From: Neocallimastix lanati (nom. inval.)
Lineage: Eukaryota > Neocallimastigomycota > Neocallimastigomycetes > Neocallimastigales > Neocallimastigaceae
Assembly: GCA_016946835.1 (NCBI GenBank)
Contig: JACVTC010000111.1
Location: 242,501 to 306,500, forward strand
DNA length: 64,000 nucleotides
Direction: 5' to 3'
The stretch's first letter is position 1. Every line of letters begins with the position of its first letter. Made by a program: the position numbers and the translations under genes. Below are positions 34,366 through 45,125 of this stretch, piece after piece. The notes below the pieces were generated by a model that was not told the origin of the DNA, made no database searches, and worked only from the letters and a program-made list of their open reading frames with translations.

Positions 34366-36075
34366 TTCTTTTATTCTTACAAGATTATATGCAGAACGGA
34401 GATCGAGTTTTGAAAATACTTTACCTTTACCTAAATGTTCGAGCATGTTATTAATAAGTGGTAATGGATAAGAGTCCCGAATTGTTATTTCGTTAAGTTT
34501 TCTGTAATCAACAACCATACGTAATTCACCATTCTTCTTAAAAACGAAAAATACAGGAGCACCAGCAGGAGATTTGGATTTATGAATAAAGCCTTTTGAG
34601 AGATTTTCTTCAATATATTCTTTAAGAGCTTTAGACTCAGTATCAGTAAGCGGGTAGATAGGGCCATAATAAAGGATAGAGTTAGGCTTAAGCTTAATCT
34701 CACAATCATACTGCCTATGTGGTGGTAATATGTTTGCAGATCCTTCATCGAAAATATCTTTATAAGGTTGAAGTATAGTAGGCAATAATTTTAATATTCT
34801 ATCAATTGTAGCAGGTTCCTTTTCTTTTGTAGAAGGGACAGTTGTAGGAGAAGAAATATGAGCTGTAAAAGAATTTGGAGTTAGTAAACAATTTGAAATA
34901 CAATTGCTAGACTTAAAGGATAGTTCTTTAGTTACGAAATTTATTGTCGGATTGTGTGTGAATAACCAGTCAGTACCAAGTATAGCACAGTAAGAGGGTA
35001 AATCAACAATGTAGAATTCAGCTTGACAAATATGATTTCCGTATTTGAGTGATATTGGTAAAGTTTTTTCCAGAATTAATTGATCACCTCCAATACCGGA
35101 AACGCTCGGTAATTTAGAATTTTCATTATAGGGAATGTTATTTTCTTTAGCGTAATAAACGTCCATAAGATTAAGTTGAGAACCTGAATCCAGAAGAATC
35201 TTTGAATTAACTGAAACATCCGAAATAGAAAGAGTGAAATCAAAGATTGGAAGCCTGTGGTTAGGTTGGTCAGAAATTCTTGGCCTAAGAGTTGAATTTA
35301 AAACAGGATTTGAAATGTGAGAACTTGAAGAAGGTTTATTCTTTTTTAATTTTGGGCAATTTTCACGAATGTGATCTGGATCGGCACAATAAAGACAAAG
35401 ATGTTCTCTAATTCTTCTTTCTCTTTCTTCATTAGAAAGCTTACTAAAAGATTTATTATTGTTATTTGAAGATTTCTTTTTTGGAGTAAACTTTGGACAT
35501 GTTTTATTATCATTTGAATGCTTATTATGATTAAAAAATTGTCTATGTGTAGAAATTCTAGAATCAATTCTTGCTGCAATAGTTTGAAGGGAAAGGAGAT
35601 TTCTAGGACCAGGAAACATTTCTAATATTCTTGTTGCAATAGAATCTTGAAGACTAGCAATGAAAGCATCCATTTTTGCATCCTCGTTCCAAGAAGAATT
35701 ATCGGAATATTTATTAAATTCATTAATATAACTTGTAATATCACCAAGTCTTCGTTGTTTAATTACACGTAGTTTTTGATTGGCGATAAATACTGAGTCG
35801 TTGTCTCCTAAAACAGCTTTCATTCTTTCTCTAAATGCTTGATAATCTCCAAGACAGTCATCCCTGTTTTCAATTAAAGTAGCTGCCAAGTTCATAGCGT
35901 CACCGTAAAGTCTAGATATAAGATATATAACTTTAGCTTCATCGGTGTTGTATCTGTCTGGGTACAGCATAAAAACCAATTCAATTTTTGCTAAAAAACC
36001 CTTTAAGTAACGACGGTCTCCTGCAAAACCATCTTTAAGAGTAGCATTATTTAAAATATTATTTTGATCTTCCAT
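34294..36075 (-). pseudogene. E2 Gag, protease and RT N-terminal part
   Basis: A 593-codon open frame starts MEDQNNILNNATLKDGFAGD and matches E1 in order: Gag, CCHC knuckle CLYCADPDHIRENC, protease with the canonical DSGS ([20 protein letters not shown]), and RT up to [15 protein letters not shown], where the frame is lost. The start codon is supported by the same position and by [16 protein letters not shown] shared with E1. Confidence 0.9.
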
Positions 36076-36753
36076 TTTAAATTAAATTTTTAAGAATTTT
36101 ATCAAAATTTGAATACGATTATAAATTTTGTTAGACTAAACCTAAATTTTATATTTTTAGGATGTTTAGGATTGCTTTAAAACACAAGGTTTACTAGTAG
36201 TAAGAAATCAAATAGTAGAATTAAGTCCTGGAGTAATTGGGACACCAAGGGAATATATCTGAATAGAAGTTCACCAAAGTAGTTGTAGAGATACCAATAA
36301 AGAGGATAATACTAAAAGGTAGAAAAGACTCAAAACAGTAAAAACAAGAAGTAAATACAAAAAGTAAAGCTCAAAGGTAGAACTTCAAAATTGAAGCACA
36401 GTGAAACACTGAATGATGCAAAAATATAGGAGCCTAAAGTAAGAATTCAAAGTAGTAACTAAAGGTAAAACTTGAAAGGTAGAAACCAAAGTATATCTTG
36501 AAATCAAAGAAAGGTAAAAACCAAAAGTATTTCTTGAAGGGTAGAAACCAAAAGTATATCTTGAAAGGTAAAAACCAAAAGTATATCTTGAAGGGTAGAA
36601 ACCAAAAGTGTATCTTGAAGGGTAGAAACCAAAAGTATATCTTGATAGGGTAGAAACCAAAAGTATATCTTGAAGGGTAGAAACCAGAAGTATATCTTGA
36701 AAGGTAGAAAATAAAAGAAAGAATTTATACAAAGGTAGTGGTTCTTTTCAGTG
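36076..36753 (-). repeat. E2 leader with 27-bp tandem repeats
   Basis: Non-coding leader. At about 36470-36710 a unit of about 27 bp (AAGGGTAGAAACCAAAAGTA plus TATCTTG on the plus strand) is repeated about eight times. In RNA sense it is a pyrimidine-rich CTACCCTT/TACTTTTGG repeat. E1 has a comparable CTACTCTTTTGG repeat just after its primer site. Confidence 0.85.
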
Positions 36754-36764
36754 GTGTTTTTTAT
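36754..36764 (-). other. E2 self-complementary primer site
   Basis: In element sense ATAAAAAACAC follows the 5' LTR directly. It is exactly complementary to GTGTTTTTTAT (plus 36955-36965) in the LTR, 46 nt downstream of the TATA box (plus 37002-37011). E1 has the same arrangement with a different base in both strands of the pairing. Confidence 0.7.
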
Positions 36765-37257
36765 CGTAACGTGAATTCGGGGCGTAACCCGAAATAATTA
36801 ACACCACTAGGTTTGTATAAAAAAATAAATAATAAGTAAATAGTTTTTTAATAAAAAGGAATTTATTATTTTTTAAAAGTTAAAATTTATTTTTATTTTT
36901 TTTCTTTTATTTATTAATTAAAAATTTGTAATTAAATTACATATTAAATAATTAATAAAAAACACGATTTTTTAAAAATATTTTTTGAAGAAAAATTCAC
37001 TCGTATTTATACAAAAAATTTTCAAAAGAAATTTTTTATGATGTAATTTTAAACCAATTAAGATAATTTGATAAAACTTTTGATAAAAAAAATTTTTTTG
37101 ATAAGATAAGAACTTTTTAAAATAATTTTTGATAAGATAAGAATTTTTTAAAATAAATTTTTTTTATAAAAAGAAATTATGCGGATTTGAACTCGAGAAG
37201 TTCAAATCGGTGACTTAGTTACTAACAACTAAGACAAGTTAATTATTTTTAAGATTC
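36765..37257 (-). repeat. E2 5' LTR (split by E3)
   Basis: Matches 31159-31656 with a few substitutions. Its last bases were separated by E3 and are found as ATTACA at 46207-46212. The end next to the internal region reads TTACG instead of TTACA, a point mutation. Confidence 0.9.
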
Positions 37258-38334
37258 TGTTATGGTTCGAGGAATTCAAAAAAAAAATTATATAATATTA
37301 AAACACAAAAAAAAAATTTTATTCTTTCACAATAATTTTTATTTATTTATTATATTTTTATTTTAATTTTTATTTTATTTTTATTATTATTTTTATTTAT
37401 TTATTTTATTTTTATTTTATTTTTATTATTATTTTTATTTATTTATTTTATTTTTATTTTATTTTTATTATTATTTTTATTTATTTATTTTATTTTTATT
37501 TTATTTTTATTATTATTTTTATTTATTTATTTTATTTTTTTTTTTTATTTATTTATTTTTATTATTTCTATTTTTTTTTTCTTTTTTTTTTTTTTTCTCT
37601 CCCTCCTAAAAAGGGGTTCCAAGGTAGTCAATTTATATCTTTTTGAAGATATAAAAGTAGCAAAGCCTCTGGAAGTAGTTGAAGAGATGGAAAAACAATA
37701 GATTTTTAAATCTTATTGATTATTTCCTTATTGTAATAAATAGAAATTTTATTATTTCCTAATATTCAAATTAACCAAAATAAATCTATAATATAAAAGA
37801 TGCATTATAGATAAGAATTAAACAAAAAAAAGAGAAGCAGTATTACAATAAAATTGAATACTTTAACTTAATTTTGATACTAATTTAATATGTAATCTTA
37901 TATATTAATTTGAATGACATAATAGAAAATAAAATACATTTATTAATATATGAAAAATCTTTTACAATTTTAAATACAGAAAATTTTATTTTATTTATTT
38001 CTTTCATTTCAATTATTTCTTAATTCGAAAGACAGAAATATTGATAAAGTTATTTAAGTTGTTTATATACAGGAATTATTCCTTATTTAGAAAAATAATA
38101 CTAAAAGTAATTAGTACTATGTTATTGCTAAACTCTCATAAATTTAATTTACCTTTATAAGGAATGAACATAAATTTAAATTAAATTTTATGTATAAACT
38201 TAAATTTTCAGATCAAATAATATAGTAAAATTATTAATGTAAAGAATACATAAATTTATTAATATTTTAAAATTCACCTTGACTATATTAAAAGGTTTTT
38301 AATAAGAATCAATTTATTACTTCATTCTTTATCA
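37258..38334 (-). repeat. E3 3' LTR and polypurine tract
   Basis: 1077 bp, TGATAAAGAATG to CATAACA in element sense. It contains a T-rich repeat of about 61 bp (TTATTTATTTTATTTTTATT type, about 37330-37540). The polypurine tract CTTAGCGGGGGCATCG (plus 38335-38350) adjoins it, a few bases after the pol stop. Confidence 0.93.
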
Positions 38335-38357
38335 CGATGCCCCCGCTAAGACTCAAG

Positions 38358-41300
38358 CTATATTGTAGCTGAGTTATATTTTACTATATTTTTGAGGTGT
38401 ACATTCCGATTTAATAATATTCCTGAATTTGGATCAGCTAACGTAACTGTATTAAACTTTTTCTTGATTACTTTTAAAGGTCCATTAAAATAAGGTTCTA
38501 GTTTAGTTCTACTAAAGTTTCTAACTAGGACTAAATCTCCCTCCTTGATTTCCTTAGCCTGATTCATACTTTGTTTTTCTTCTCGTCTAACAGCCCAATA
38601 TTTATTTGCATTTTTCACATTTTCTGATGCTTCTATGGTCCATCTATAATGAGATATAAACTTTTCCAATAGAATTTCATCAGAAGATTTATTTATACCT
38701 TTAGTCGGTCTTGCAGCTATATCAAAAGGTTGTTGGTCTTCACGACCATAAACTAATTCAAAACTAGAATGGTTAGTGGTACTATTTTTAACGGTTCTTA
38801 AAGCCCAGAGAGCAGAGGGTAATACCTCATCCCAATCTTTATTTTTTGTCCCAAGCAATCTAAGGAGTTTACCAATTTCTTTATTACGATTTTCCGTAAG
38901 TCCATTAGATTCGGGATGATATGTTGTAACAAATTTTATATATACATCATATAGATCTAAAAATATTTTAGTCATATCTGATGTAAATTGGGCACCATTA
39001 TCGGTGGTAATTACTTGGGGAACTCCATGACGAGAAAATACGTTAATAAGGAACTTAATTACGTCTTTAGAAGTGATATTTTCAGTCGGTTCTGCTTCTA
39101 CCCACTTAGTGAAATAATCAACAGCTACTATTATATATTGATTATTACTTCTAGTTTTAACCAGTGGACCGATAATGTCCAAACCAAGATGTACAAAAGG
39201 TCCTTCCACTTTAGTAGGTAGATTTTCTGTAGGCTCTGGATAAGGTTGTGGTCGATTTAATTGACATTTTTCACACTTACTGACAACACGTTTAACATCA
39301 TTCACCATGTCGTTCCAATAATAACTCTTACGTAAACGTTGATAAGTCTTATAATAACCATCGTGTCCAATATTATGAGCCTCTAATATTAATTTTATTC
39401 TTTCATTAAGATCGGTTACTAATTTTCTATAATTGTTACCATCAATAAAGTAGTCAATACCATCAATAGTGGTGAATTTTTCATTGATAAAATCATGTAT
39501 TACTTTGGATAATAAGGCTTCATTTTCATCATTCGTAATATCATGGTTAATTATTTTCGTAGCTAAAACTACATTTTCTTTATTATTTTTCATTCGGGAT
39601 AGGGCATCAGCAAGCACATTCTTTTTACCGGTTTCATATCTAATGTCTACACCAAGCATACTAGCTGTCAAACACCATCTAGTTTGCCTTGCATTATGTG
39701 GTTCCTTATTTTTGAACAACCCTAGTAACGGTTTATGGTCCGTATATACAATAGTTGGTATTGGATTTCCATCTATATACGGTTTTAATTTAGTTATACA
39801 ATAATATAGGGCAGCACCTTCTAGGTCAGTTATACCATAATGCTTTTCTGCTCTGGTCAAACTTCTACTAATAAAGTGAATAGGGTGTTCTTTTCCAGTT
39901 TCATTATCTTTTTGTAATAACACACCTCCTATTCCATCATAAGAAGCATCGGTACGTATAATAAATTCTTTATCAAACTGAGGGAAACTTAATATGGGTG
40001 CATTTATTAGTTTTTCTTTCAGTACTTCAAACGATTTTTGGTGTTCACTAGTCCAAACATACTTCACACCTTTCCTTAATAATTTACACAAACACGCAGT
40101 AATTTGTGAATATTTATCGATGAAATTTCTATAGTATCCAACAGCTCCTAAAAATGAACGTAATTCATGGATGTCCTGAGGGGGTTTCCAATCTCTGATA
40201 ACCTCGATTTTACTATCAAGAGGTTTTAAGCCTTTAGTGGTTAATCTATGCCCCAAAACATTCACTTCTGTTTTCATGAAGTGACACTTTTCAATATTAA
40301 GTTTTAATCTATTTTCTTTGAGTATGGATAAAACTTGTTGAATATGTTGGAGGTGTTCTTCAACTGTTTTAGAGTATATAAGTATATCATCGATAAAATT
40401 ATAAACACACTTTCCTATTAAAGGAAATAGGATTCTATTCATTTCTCTTTGAAAGGTTGCAGGAGCGTTGGTTAGACCAAATGGCATAACTTTAAATTGG
40501 TAGTTACCAAACTTAGTGGTGAAAGTTGTTATACCAATACTTTCTTCCTCCATTAAAATTTGGTGATATCCAGAGTATAAGTCAATGGTAGTGAAGATAG
40601 TTGCACCATTGAGACTATCAAAAATTTCATCAATGTATGGTATAGAATAAGAATCCTTTATAGTAGAATCATTAACCTTCCTATAATCTACACACATACG
40701 CCATTTCCCATTAGGCTTTGGTACTAGAACAATAGGCGAAGACCATTCAGAATTTGAAGGCTCAATTAACTTTTTATTAATTAACTTAGTTAATTCTTCC
40801 TTTAAAATATCTGTCTTTAATTTTGTTAGCCGATAAGCTCTTTGTTTTATAGGTTTGGTACCAGCTTTTAGATTTATTTTGTGTGGTGAAAGCAATGATG
40901 GTGTTAATTCCTCAGACGACGTAGCAACAATTTCTATATTGTCCTCTAATAGGTGTATTATATCAGTTCTATATTTTTCATTTAGAGTATTCATAAATAT
41001 TGTATTATGTATATATTCCATAGGTGGTAATCCTTCTAATTTCTTTAATTCCCCACCAGCATATTTTTCCTTACTATTATCCTCAAGTAATTTGTTAACA
41101 CTACAAATATATTTTTCGTCAATTGCAGAATTATTTATTGGTGTAATAGAACTGATAGTACCATCCATGTTATATTTACATAAGCAATTATTTAAGGGAT
41201 TAATAAATAATCTATTATCAACTATAGTTTTTAAATTAATTAGCATGTCATAAAATGGTTCCTCTTTTTCTACAATTCGGAAATCAATTAACAATGAAAG

Positions 41301-42560
41301 CTCATTAATTTTCACAGGTATCCTAACGACTATTCCTTCAGAGTATTCATCGTCTCTAGTGGCAAGCATTATTCTACCACAACTATGACCAACAACGGTA
41401 TATTGGTATGGTAGAGAATTATAATATTTTTGTGACATAATATTTAAATTACTACACGTATCAATAAGTAATTTTCCAGATACACCATCAACAGAGGCAT
41501 CTACCATTGCAATATCCTCCTCTGTTATTTCTGTACTTTTACTTTTATAGTTATGATCAACATTATTAACTAATGTTGTAGTAGCAACTACATTATTAAT
41601 AGCGCCAACAACATTAGTGGTGGCTTTTACTAGTTTTAAACCTTGGGAAACTTGACTTCTTATTTTAGGCGCAGCATTCCAAAGCTGTCCAAAGGTAATA
41701 TTACACTTGGTATTGCTTAAATCATCCCATACATCATATTCCTTATAATTAGAAAGCATTTTAATAATTCGATTTACCCGAGGTATTTTCATACTATTAT
41801 TATTATCATTATTATTATTATTATTAATACCATCTGTATTAATTAATTTATTCAATATATTTTTATTATTCGTTACATGATTATTATCGATAATAGTTTC
41901 ATTATTATTAATATTAATAGTATTATTATTATTAATATCATTTACGACTGGGGTTTTTCTAATAGTTCCGTTGTTTCTATTATTAGGATTACTAGTATTA
42001 TTATTATTATTTTTGTCTTTTTTTCTTTCTCTAGTTTGGTTAATTTCCCTTGGAGCTTCTACATTATCAACTTTTGAAGTTATTTCCTCTTTATTAGTAA
42101 TTAAGTTTACATTAGACTGACTGGATGATGCAGTTTCGAATTCTTTAGAATTAGTACTAGATTTCAAAAATCTTTCTTTATCACGTATTGCTTTTTCAAT
42201 TTTCTTTTCTTTATTGATATTTGGTTGCATAATTATTGATGTTTGCAACTGTTTCTTATGAGGTATCACCTCTTCAGTTTCCAATTCTCTTTCTTTTCTT
42301 TTTCTTAATGCAGGAGTGTTTATAGGTCGTGGATTATCACGTAGGCTTTTATGAATTTTCCTTCCTTTTCCATTATCTAACTCAACATCACTTTCATCAA
42401 GTTTTCTTTTTGCCGCACCGACAAAATATTCTCCTACCTGATCATGACTTTTGATAGTATAATCCACTCTGTAGTCTTTACTTTCTGCATCAGAAGAATT
42501 GGAAGTATATTTTAATGAAGCTATTTTTTTGATGGGAGTGCTTCCTCTCCCTTCTACTGG
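38358..42560 (-). CDS. E3 Pol (protease, RT, RNase H, integrase), expressed by -1 frameshift
   Basis: The frame is open from the frameshift site at 42560 to 38358. The first possible near-start codon (GTG at 42467) is not needed. After a basic, Asn-rich N-terminal region of about 300 residues come: protease with DTCSNLN (Cys where Gly is usual); RT with MPFGLTNAPATFQREMN and FIDDILIYSK; RNase H (RTDASYDGIGGVLLQ); integrase zinc finger (H-H-C-C, CEKCQLNR) and core with D, D, E in GLDIIGPLV, TTDNGAQF and GLTENRNKEI. It ends in the GPLKVIKKKFNTVTLADPNS type tail without a chromodomain. It belongs to a Ty3 lineage different from E1/E2. Confidence 0.94.
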   Translation of the reverse strand, partial: PVEGRGSTPIKKIASLKYTSNSSDAESKDYRVDYTIKSHDQVGEYFVGAAKRKLDESDVELDNGKGRKIHKSLRDNPRPINTPALRKRKERELETEEVIPHKKQLQTSIIMQPNINKEKKIEKAIRDKERFLKSSTNSKEFETASSSQSNVNLITNKEEITSKVDNVEAPREINQTRERKKDKNNNNNTSNPNNRNNGTIRKTPVVNDINNNNTININNNETIIDNNHVTNNKNILNKLINTDGINNNNNNDNNNSMKIPRVNRIIKMLSNYKEYDVWDDLSNTKCNITFGQLWNAAPKIRSQVSQGLKLVKATTNVVGAINNVVATTTLVNNVDHNYKSKSTEITEEDIAMVDASVDGVSGKLLIDTCSNLNIMSQKYYNSLPYQYTVVGHSCGRIMLATRDDEYSEGIVVRIPVKINELSLLIDFRIVEKEEPFYDMLINLKTIVDNRLFINPLNNCLCKYNMDGTISSITPINNSAIDEKYICSVNKLLEDNSKEKYAGGELKKLEGLPPMEYIHNTIFMNTLNEKYRTDIIHLLEDNIEIVATSSEELTPSLLSPHKINLKAGTKPIKQRAYRLTKLKTDILKEELTKLINKKLIEPSNSEWSSPIVLVPKPNGKWRMCVDYRKVNDSTIKDSYSIPYIDEIFDSLNGATIFTTIDLYSGYHQILMEEESIGITTFTTKFGNYQFKVMPFGLTNAPATFQREMNRILFPLIGKCVYNFIDDILIYSKTVEEHLQHIQQVLSILKENRLKLNIEKCHFMKTEVNVLGHRLTTKGLKPLDSKIEVIRDWKPPQDIHELRSFLGAVGYYRNFIDKYSQITACLCKLLRKGVKYVWTSEHQKSFEVLKEKLINAPILSFPQFDKEFIIRTDASYDGIGGVLLQKDNETGKEHPIHFISRSLTRAEKHYGITDLEGAALYYCITKLKPYIDGNPIPTIVYTDHKPLLGLFKNKEPHNARQTRWCLTASMLGVDIRYETGKKNVLADALSRMKNNKENVVLATKIINHDITNDENEALLSKVIHDFINEKFTTIDGIDYFIDGNNYRKLVTDLNERIKLILEAHNIGHDGYYKTYQRLRKSYYWNDMVNDVKRVVSKCEKCQLNRPQPYPEPTENLPTKVEGPFVHLGLDIIGPLVKTRSNNQYIIVAVDYFTKWVEAEPTENITSKDVIKFLINVFSRHGVPQVITTDNGAQFTSDMTKIFLDLYDVYIKFVTTYHPESNGLTENRNKEIGKLLRLLGTKNKDWDEVLPSALWALRTVKNSTTNHSSFELVYGREDQQPFDIAARPTKGINKSSDEILLEKFISHYRWTIEASENVKNANKYWAVRREEKQSMNQAKEIKEGDLVLVRNFSRTKLEPYFNGPLKVIKKKFNTVTLADPNSGILLNRNVHLKNIVKYNSATI

Positions 42561-42566
42561 TTTAAA
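42534..42566 (-). promoter_or_regulatory. E3 -1 programmed frameshift signal
   Basis: In gag frame the end reads CCT TTA AAC CAG TAG. The heptamer T TTA AAC (plus 42560-42566) is a canonical X XXY YYZ slip site, identical to the coronavirus one, two codons before the stop. After an 8-nt spacer the hairpin GGGAG/CTCCC with an 8-nt loop follows (plus 42534-42551). The -1 frame leads without stops into Pol. Confidence 0.85.
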
Positions 42567-43558
42567 GGTCCTTTGGAAAAAATCTGTTTCTTATTTTCTT
42601 CTATAATGGCTTGTAGTTTGGGACAATGTTGTTGATAATGTCCAGGTTCCTTACAGAAGAAACAGGTTTTGACGGTAGAGTTTCTTGGTCCACGTGTAAG
42701 GTTCTCCCTTTCACTTTCATCAGAAACTTTCCTATTGTCCCTGTTTTCATAAGTATTTCTTGGTGGTGAACTACGACTCTTATTATAATTATTATTATTA
42801 TTGTTGGAAACATTTCTATTAGGACTTGGTACACGATGTAACCTCACAGCAAGTCTATCCACTTTTTCTGCAATTTCATAAGCCTTTGAAAGTGGTATAT
42901 CATCAATTAAAGTTACTCTTTTCCAGGCCTCAATATTATTCTCAAGTGCATCAGCATAGTCCAAGATACTGATTTGTTTTTTGTGAGTTTTATCTAATTT
43001 TAAATATAATGTCCGATATCTTTTATTAAAATCCCTTACTTTTTCATTTCTACCAATTTTAAGAGCACGCAATTCCCTTAATAAGGTATTCTGATCTTCC
43101 TTTGCCCCATAGAATACTTCAAGAGCGTTGACGATCTCGACAAAAGAAGGATAACGGTTAGTTCTAACACTATCATTACTAGAACTACTTGAACTAGTAG
43201 AGCTACTGGTGCTAGATCCTGACATCTCACCAGTATCAGTGGAACCATTCAATTCTACATTTTCTTCTGCTGTAGTAGCAGGTAGTTCTAATTCTTGGAT
43301 AATTTGTCTTGGTTCACCAGTAGACGTTAATAGGCAAGCAACAAAAATAGTTTTTGGATCAGTGATATTTTGTAATTGGATCCATAACTCAATTTCAGAA
43401 GCCCAAGATTTTATATCCAAATGGTCCTTGTTTAATTTATCAACATATTTTAGTTCCTTTTTAAGATCTTTAAATGAAGGAACATTAGTAGTATCATTAG
43501 TAACTGAAGCCATATTTCTTGAGTAGAAATTATACAGTAATATAGGTAAAATATTCAA
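42554..43558 (-). CDS. E3 Gag
   Basis: 334 residues. A helical retrotransposon Gag core (WASEIELWIQLQNITDPKTI; YPSFVEIVNALEVFYGAKED; NEKVRDFNKRYRTLYLKL) is followed by a Ser-rich and an Asn-rich stretch and a CCHC knuckle CFFCKEPGHYQQHC (about 299-312). It ends in KGPLNQ at the frameshift site. The first Met may be an in-frame one 14 residues further in (MASVTND); both lie in the same frame. Builds the particle and binds RNA. Confidence 0.92.
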   Translation of the reverse strand: MNILPILLYNFYSRNMASVTNDTTNVPSFKDLKKELKYVDKLNKDHLDIKSWASEIELWIQLQNITDPKTIFVACLLTSTGEPRQIIQELELPATTAEENVELNGSTDTGEMSGSSTSSSTSSSSSSNDSVRTNRYPSFVEIVNALEVFYGAKEDQNTLLRELRALKIGRNEKVRDFNKRYRTLYLKLDKTHKKQISILDYADALENNIEAWKRVTLIDDIPLSKAYEIAEKVDRLAVRLHRVPSPNRNVSNNNNNNYNKSRSSPPRNTYENRDNRKVSDESERENLTRGPRNSTVKTCFFCKEPGHYQQHCPKLQAIIEENKKQIFSKGPLNQ

Positions 43559-43570
43559 AATAAAAATAAT

Positions 43571-43571
43571 A

Positions 43572-43637
<66 letters not shown>

Positions 43638-43875
43638 TTGTGTGTGTGAGTATGTTATAGATATATATAATATAGTATTAGAATTTATAAGTTTACAAAC
43701 ACTTCAGAGATTAGAAAAAAAAATAGGTAAGTTTACAAACACTTCAGAGATAAAAAAAAAAATAAGTAAAATTTTTTTTTTTTTTTTTTTTTGTTTTTTT
43801 TTTTTTTTTTTTTTTTTTGTTTTTTTTTTTGTTTTGTTTTATTTTGATATCCAAGATTAAAATATTTTATAATTA
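43571..43875. repeat. Poly(T) tracts in the E3 leader
   Basis: A run of about 65 T (43571-43635), two copies of AAGTTTACAAACACTTCAGA (about 43689 and 43730), and further T/G-interrupted T-runs to 43834. In the element RNA these are A-runs just before gag. Confidence 0.9.
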
Positions 43876-43912
43876 TTGTTTATTAAATTATATCTTTATA
43901 GTTATTTATATG

Positions 43913-44121
43913 AGGTTCGAAATACACTTCGACCACCTACAAGAAATATATTTTTAGGTTCGAATAACACTCGACCACCTAAGGAAATTTTATATTATTG
44001 GTTCGAATACCTTTCGATCACCAATAGAAGATATAATTATATTAAGGTTATAAGCTCGAATGACACTTCGACCACTTATAATGATAATTATTTGGTTCAA
44101 GATACACCTCGACAACCAAAT
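43913..44121 (-). other. Array of five covarying hairpins in the E3 leader
   Basis: Five units at 43913, 43954, 43996, 44048 and 44090, spaced mostly 42 nt. In element sense each is: outer stem, 2-3 nt bulge (GG type), inner stem TCGA/TCGA (TCGA/TTGA in one), and a 7-8 nt loop with GTGTNAT consensus. The outer stems differ but stay paired: AGGT/ACCT, TTAGGT/ACCTAA, TATTGGT/ACCAATA, TTATAAG/CTTATAA and ATTTGGT/ACCAAAT. A weak sixth unit lies near 44160-44182. Confidence 0.75.
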
Positions 44122-44199
44122 CAAACAGGTAGTAAAAAAAATATAGTAGTCCTTCTTCTTTGGCTCAATTTCACTTAACCACAGAGTAAGAACAGTAAA

Positions 44200-44201
44200 C
44201 A

Positions 44202-44233
<32 letters not shown>

Positions 44234-45100
44234 GGAATTCAGTACACTAGAATTTCTTATATGTAGCACGGAATAAATTAATTGCTAAATTAAAAAAATT
44301 AATATGGAAAATTTATAAATATTTCTTATATATATATTATTAGCTTTATATTATTTTCGGATCCGCAGATTCTTTACAGGGCCGTTCGACCTCCACTATT
44401 GAACCGTCAGAATAGTGAATATAACAGAGTAGTGTGTGCCTGTACGAACACGGGACCTTACCACTTTTTCTATTCTGTTATCACTTGTATCACTAAACCT
44501 TATTCAATAATGCTCTACTACCTCCCTATGTGTAAAGCAATCCTTCTCCTATTCTCTAATATAAACGTCTAATTTTTATATCTATATATATCAACAGTCT
44601 TGGTATCAATATATAGATACTATATATATGTATATATTTATAAATTTGAATTTATAATTTCAATTATAATATAATTTAGTCGATAATATAAATACGAATT
44701 ACTATATACACTTAATTGTAACAAAGCCTTAAGCTAAGGAGTTTTTCATCCAACAGCCGCCGATTACAATAAGTTATAAATTGTATAAAAGTATTCTTAT
44801 ATTAATGAATAAATGTATAATATAATTAAATTATTATTCTTACTAATTAGTACTTGACAGGAATAAATATTTCAAAGTTTTATATCACACTGTTTCTCTT
44901 GCACAAACAGAAATATAACAACTTTGTTGAATGAAATTATTTATCCAACTAATATAGTAAGGACGTAGGTGCTACTTTAAATTATTAATATTTATTTATG
45001 TATATATTATATTTCTATATTATTGTAAAAAAAATTTTTTTTTTTATTTAATTAAATAAAATTATTGTGTATGTTTTAATATTAGTTTTTAATTTTGAAA
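44200..45100. other. Rest of the E3 leader
   Basis: Non-coding. T-run at about 44207-44233. A GC-richer stretch lies at 44340-44560 with the hairpin CACTATT/AATAGTG near 44394. AT-rich sequence follows up to the primer site. No ORF of interest. Confidence 0.6.
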
Positions 45101-45118
45101 TCCCCGATATCTCCACCA
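45101..45118 (-). other. E3 tRNA-type primer site
   Basis: In element sense TGGTGGAGATATCGGGGA begins 7 nt after the 5' LTR. TGG pairs with the CCA end of a tRNA, so the predicted primer tRNA ends in AUAUCUCCACCA. I could not name the tRNA with confidence. This contrasts with the self-complementary sites of E1, E2 and E4. Confidence 0.7.
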
Positions 45119-45125
45119 AACTTTA

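Noticed and set aside
36385-36732. 115-codon minus-strand frame with SRYTFGFYP repeats
   Set aside because: It is the translation of the 27-bp leader tandem repeat of E2; unit length and position match a non-coding leader.
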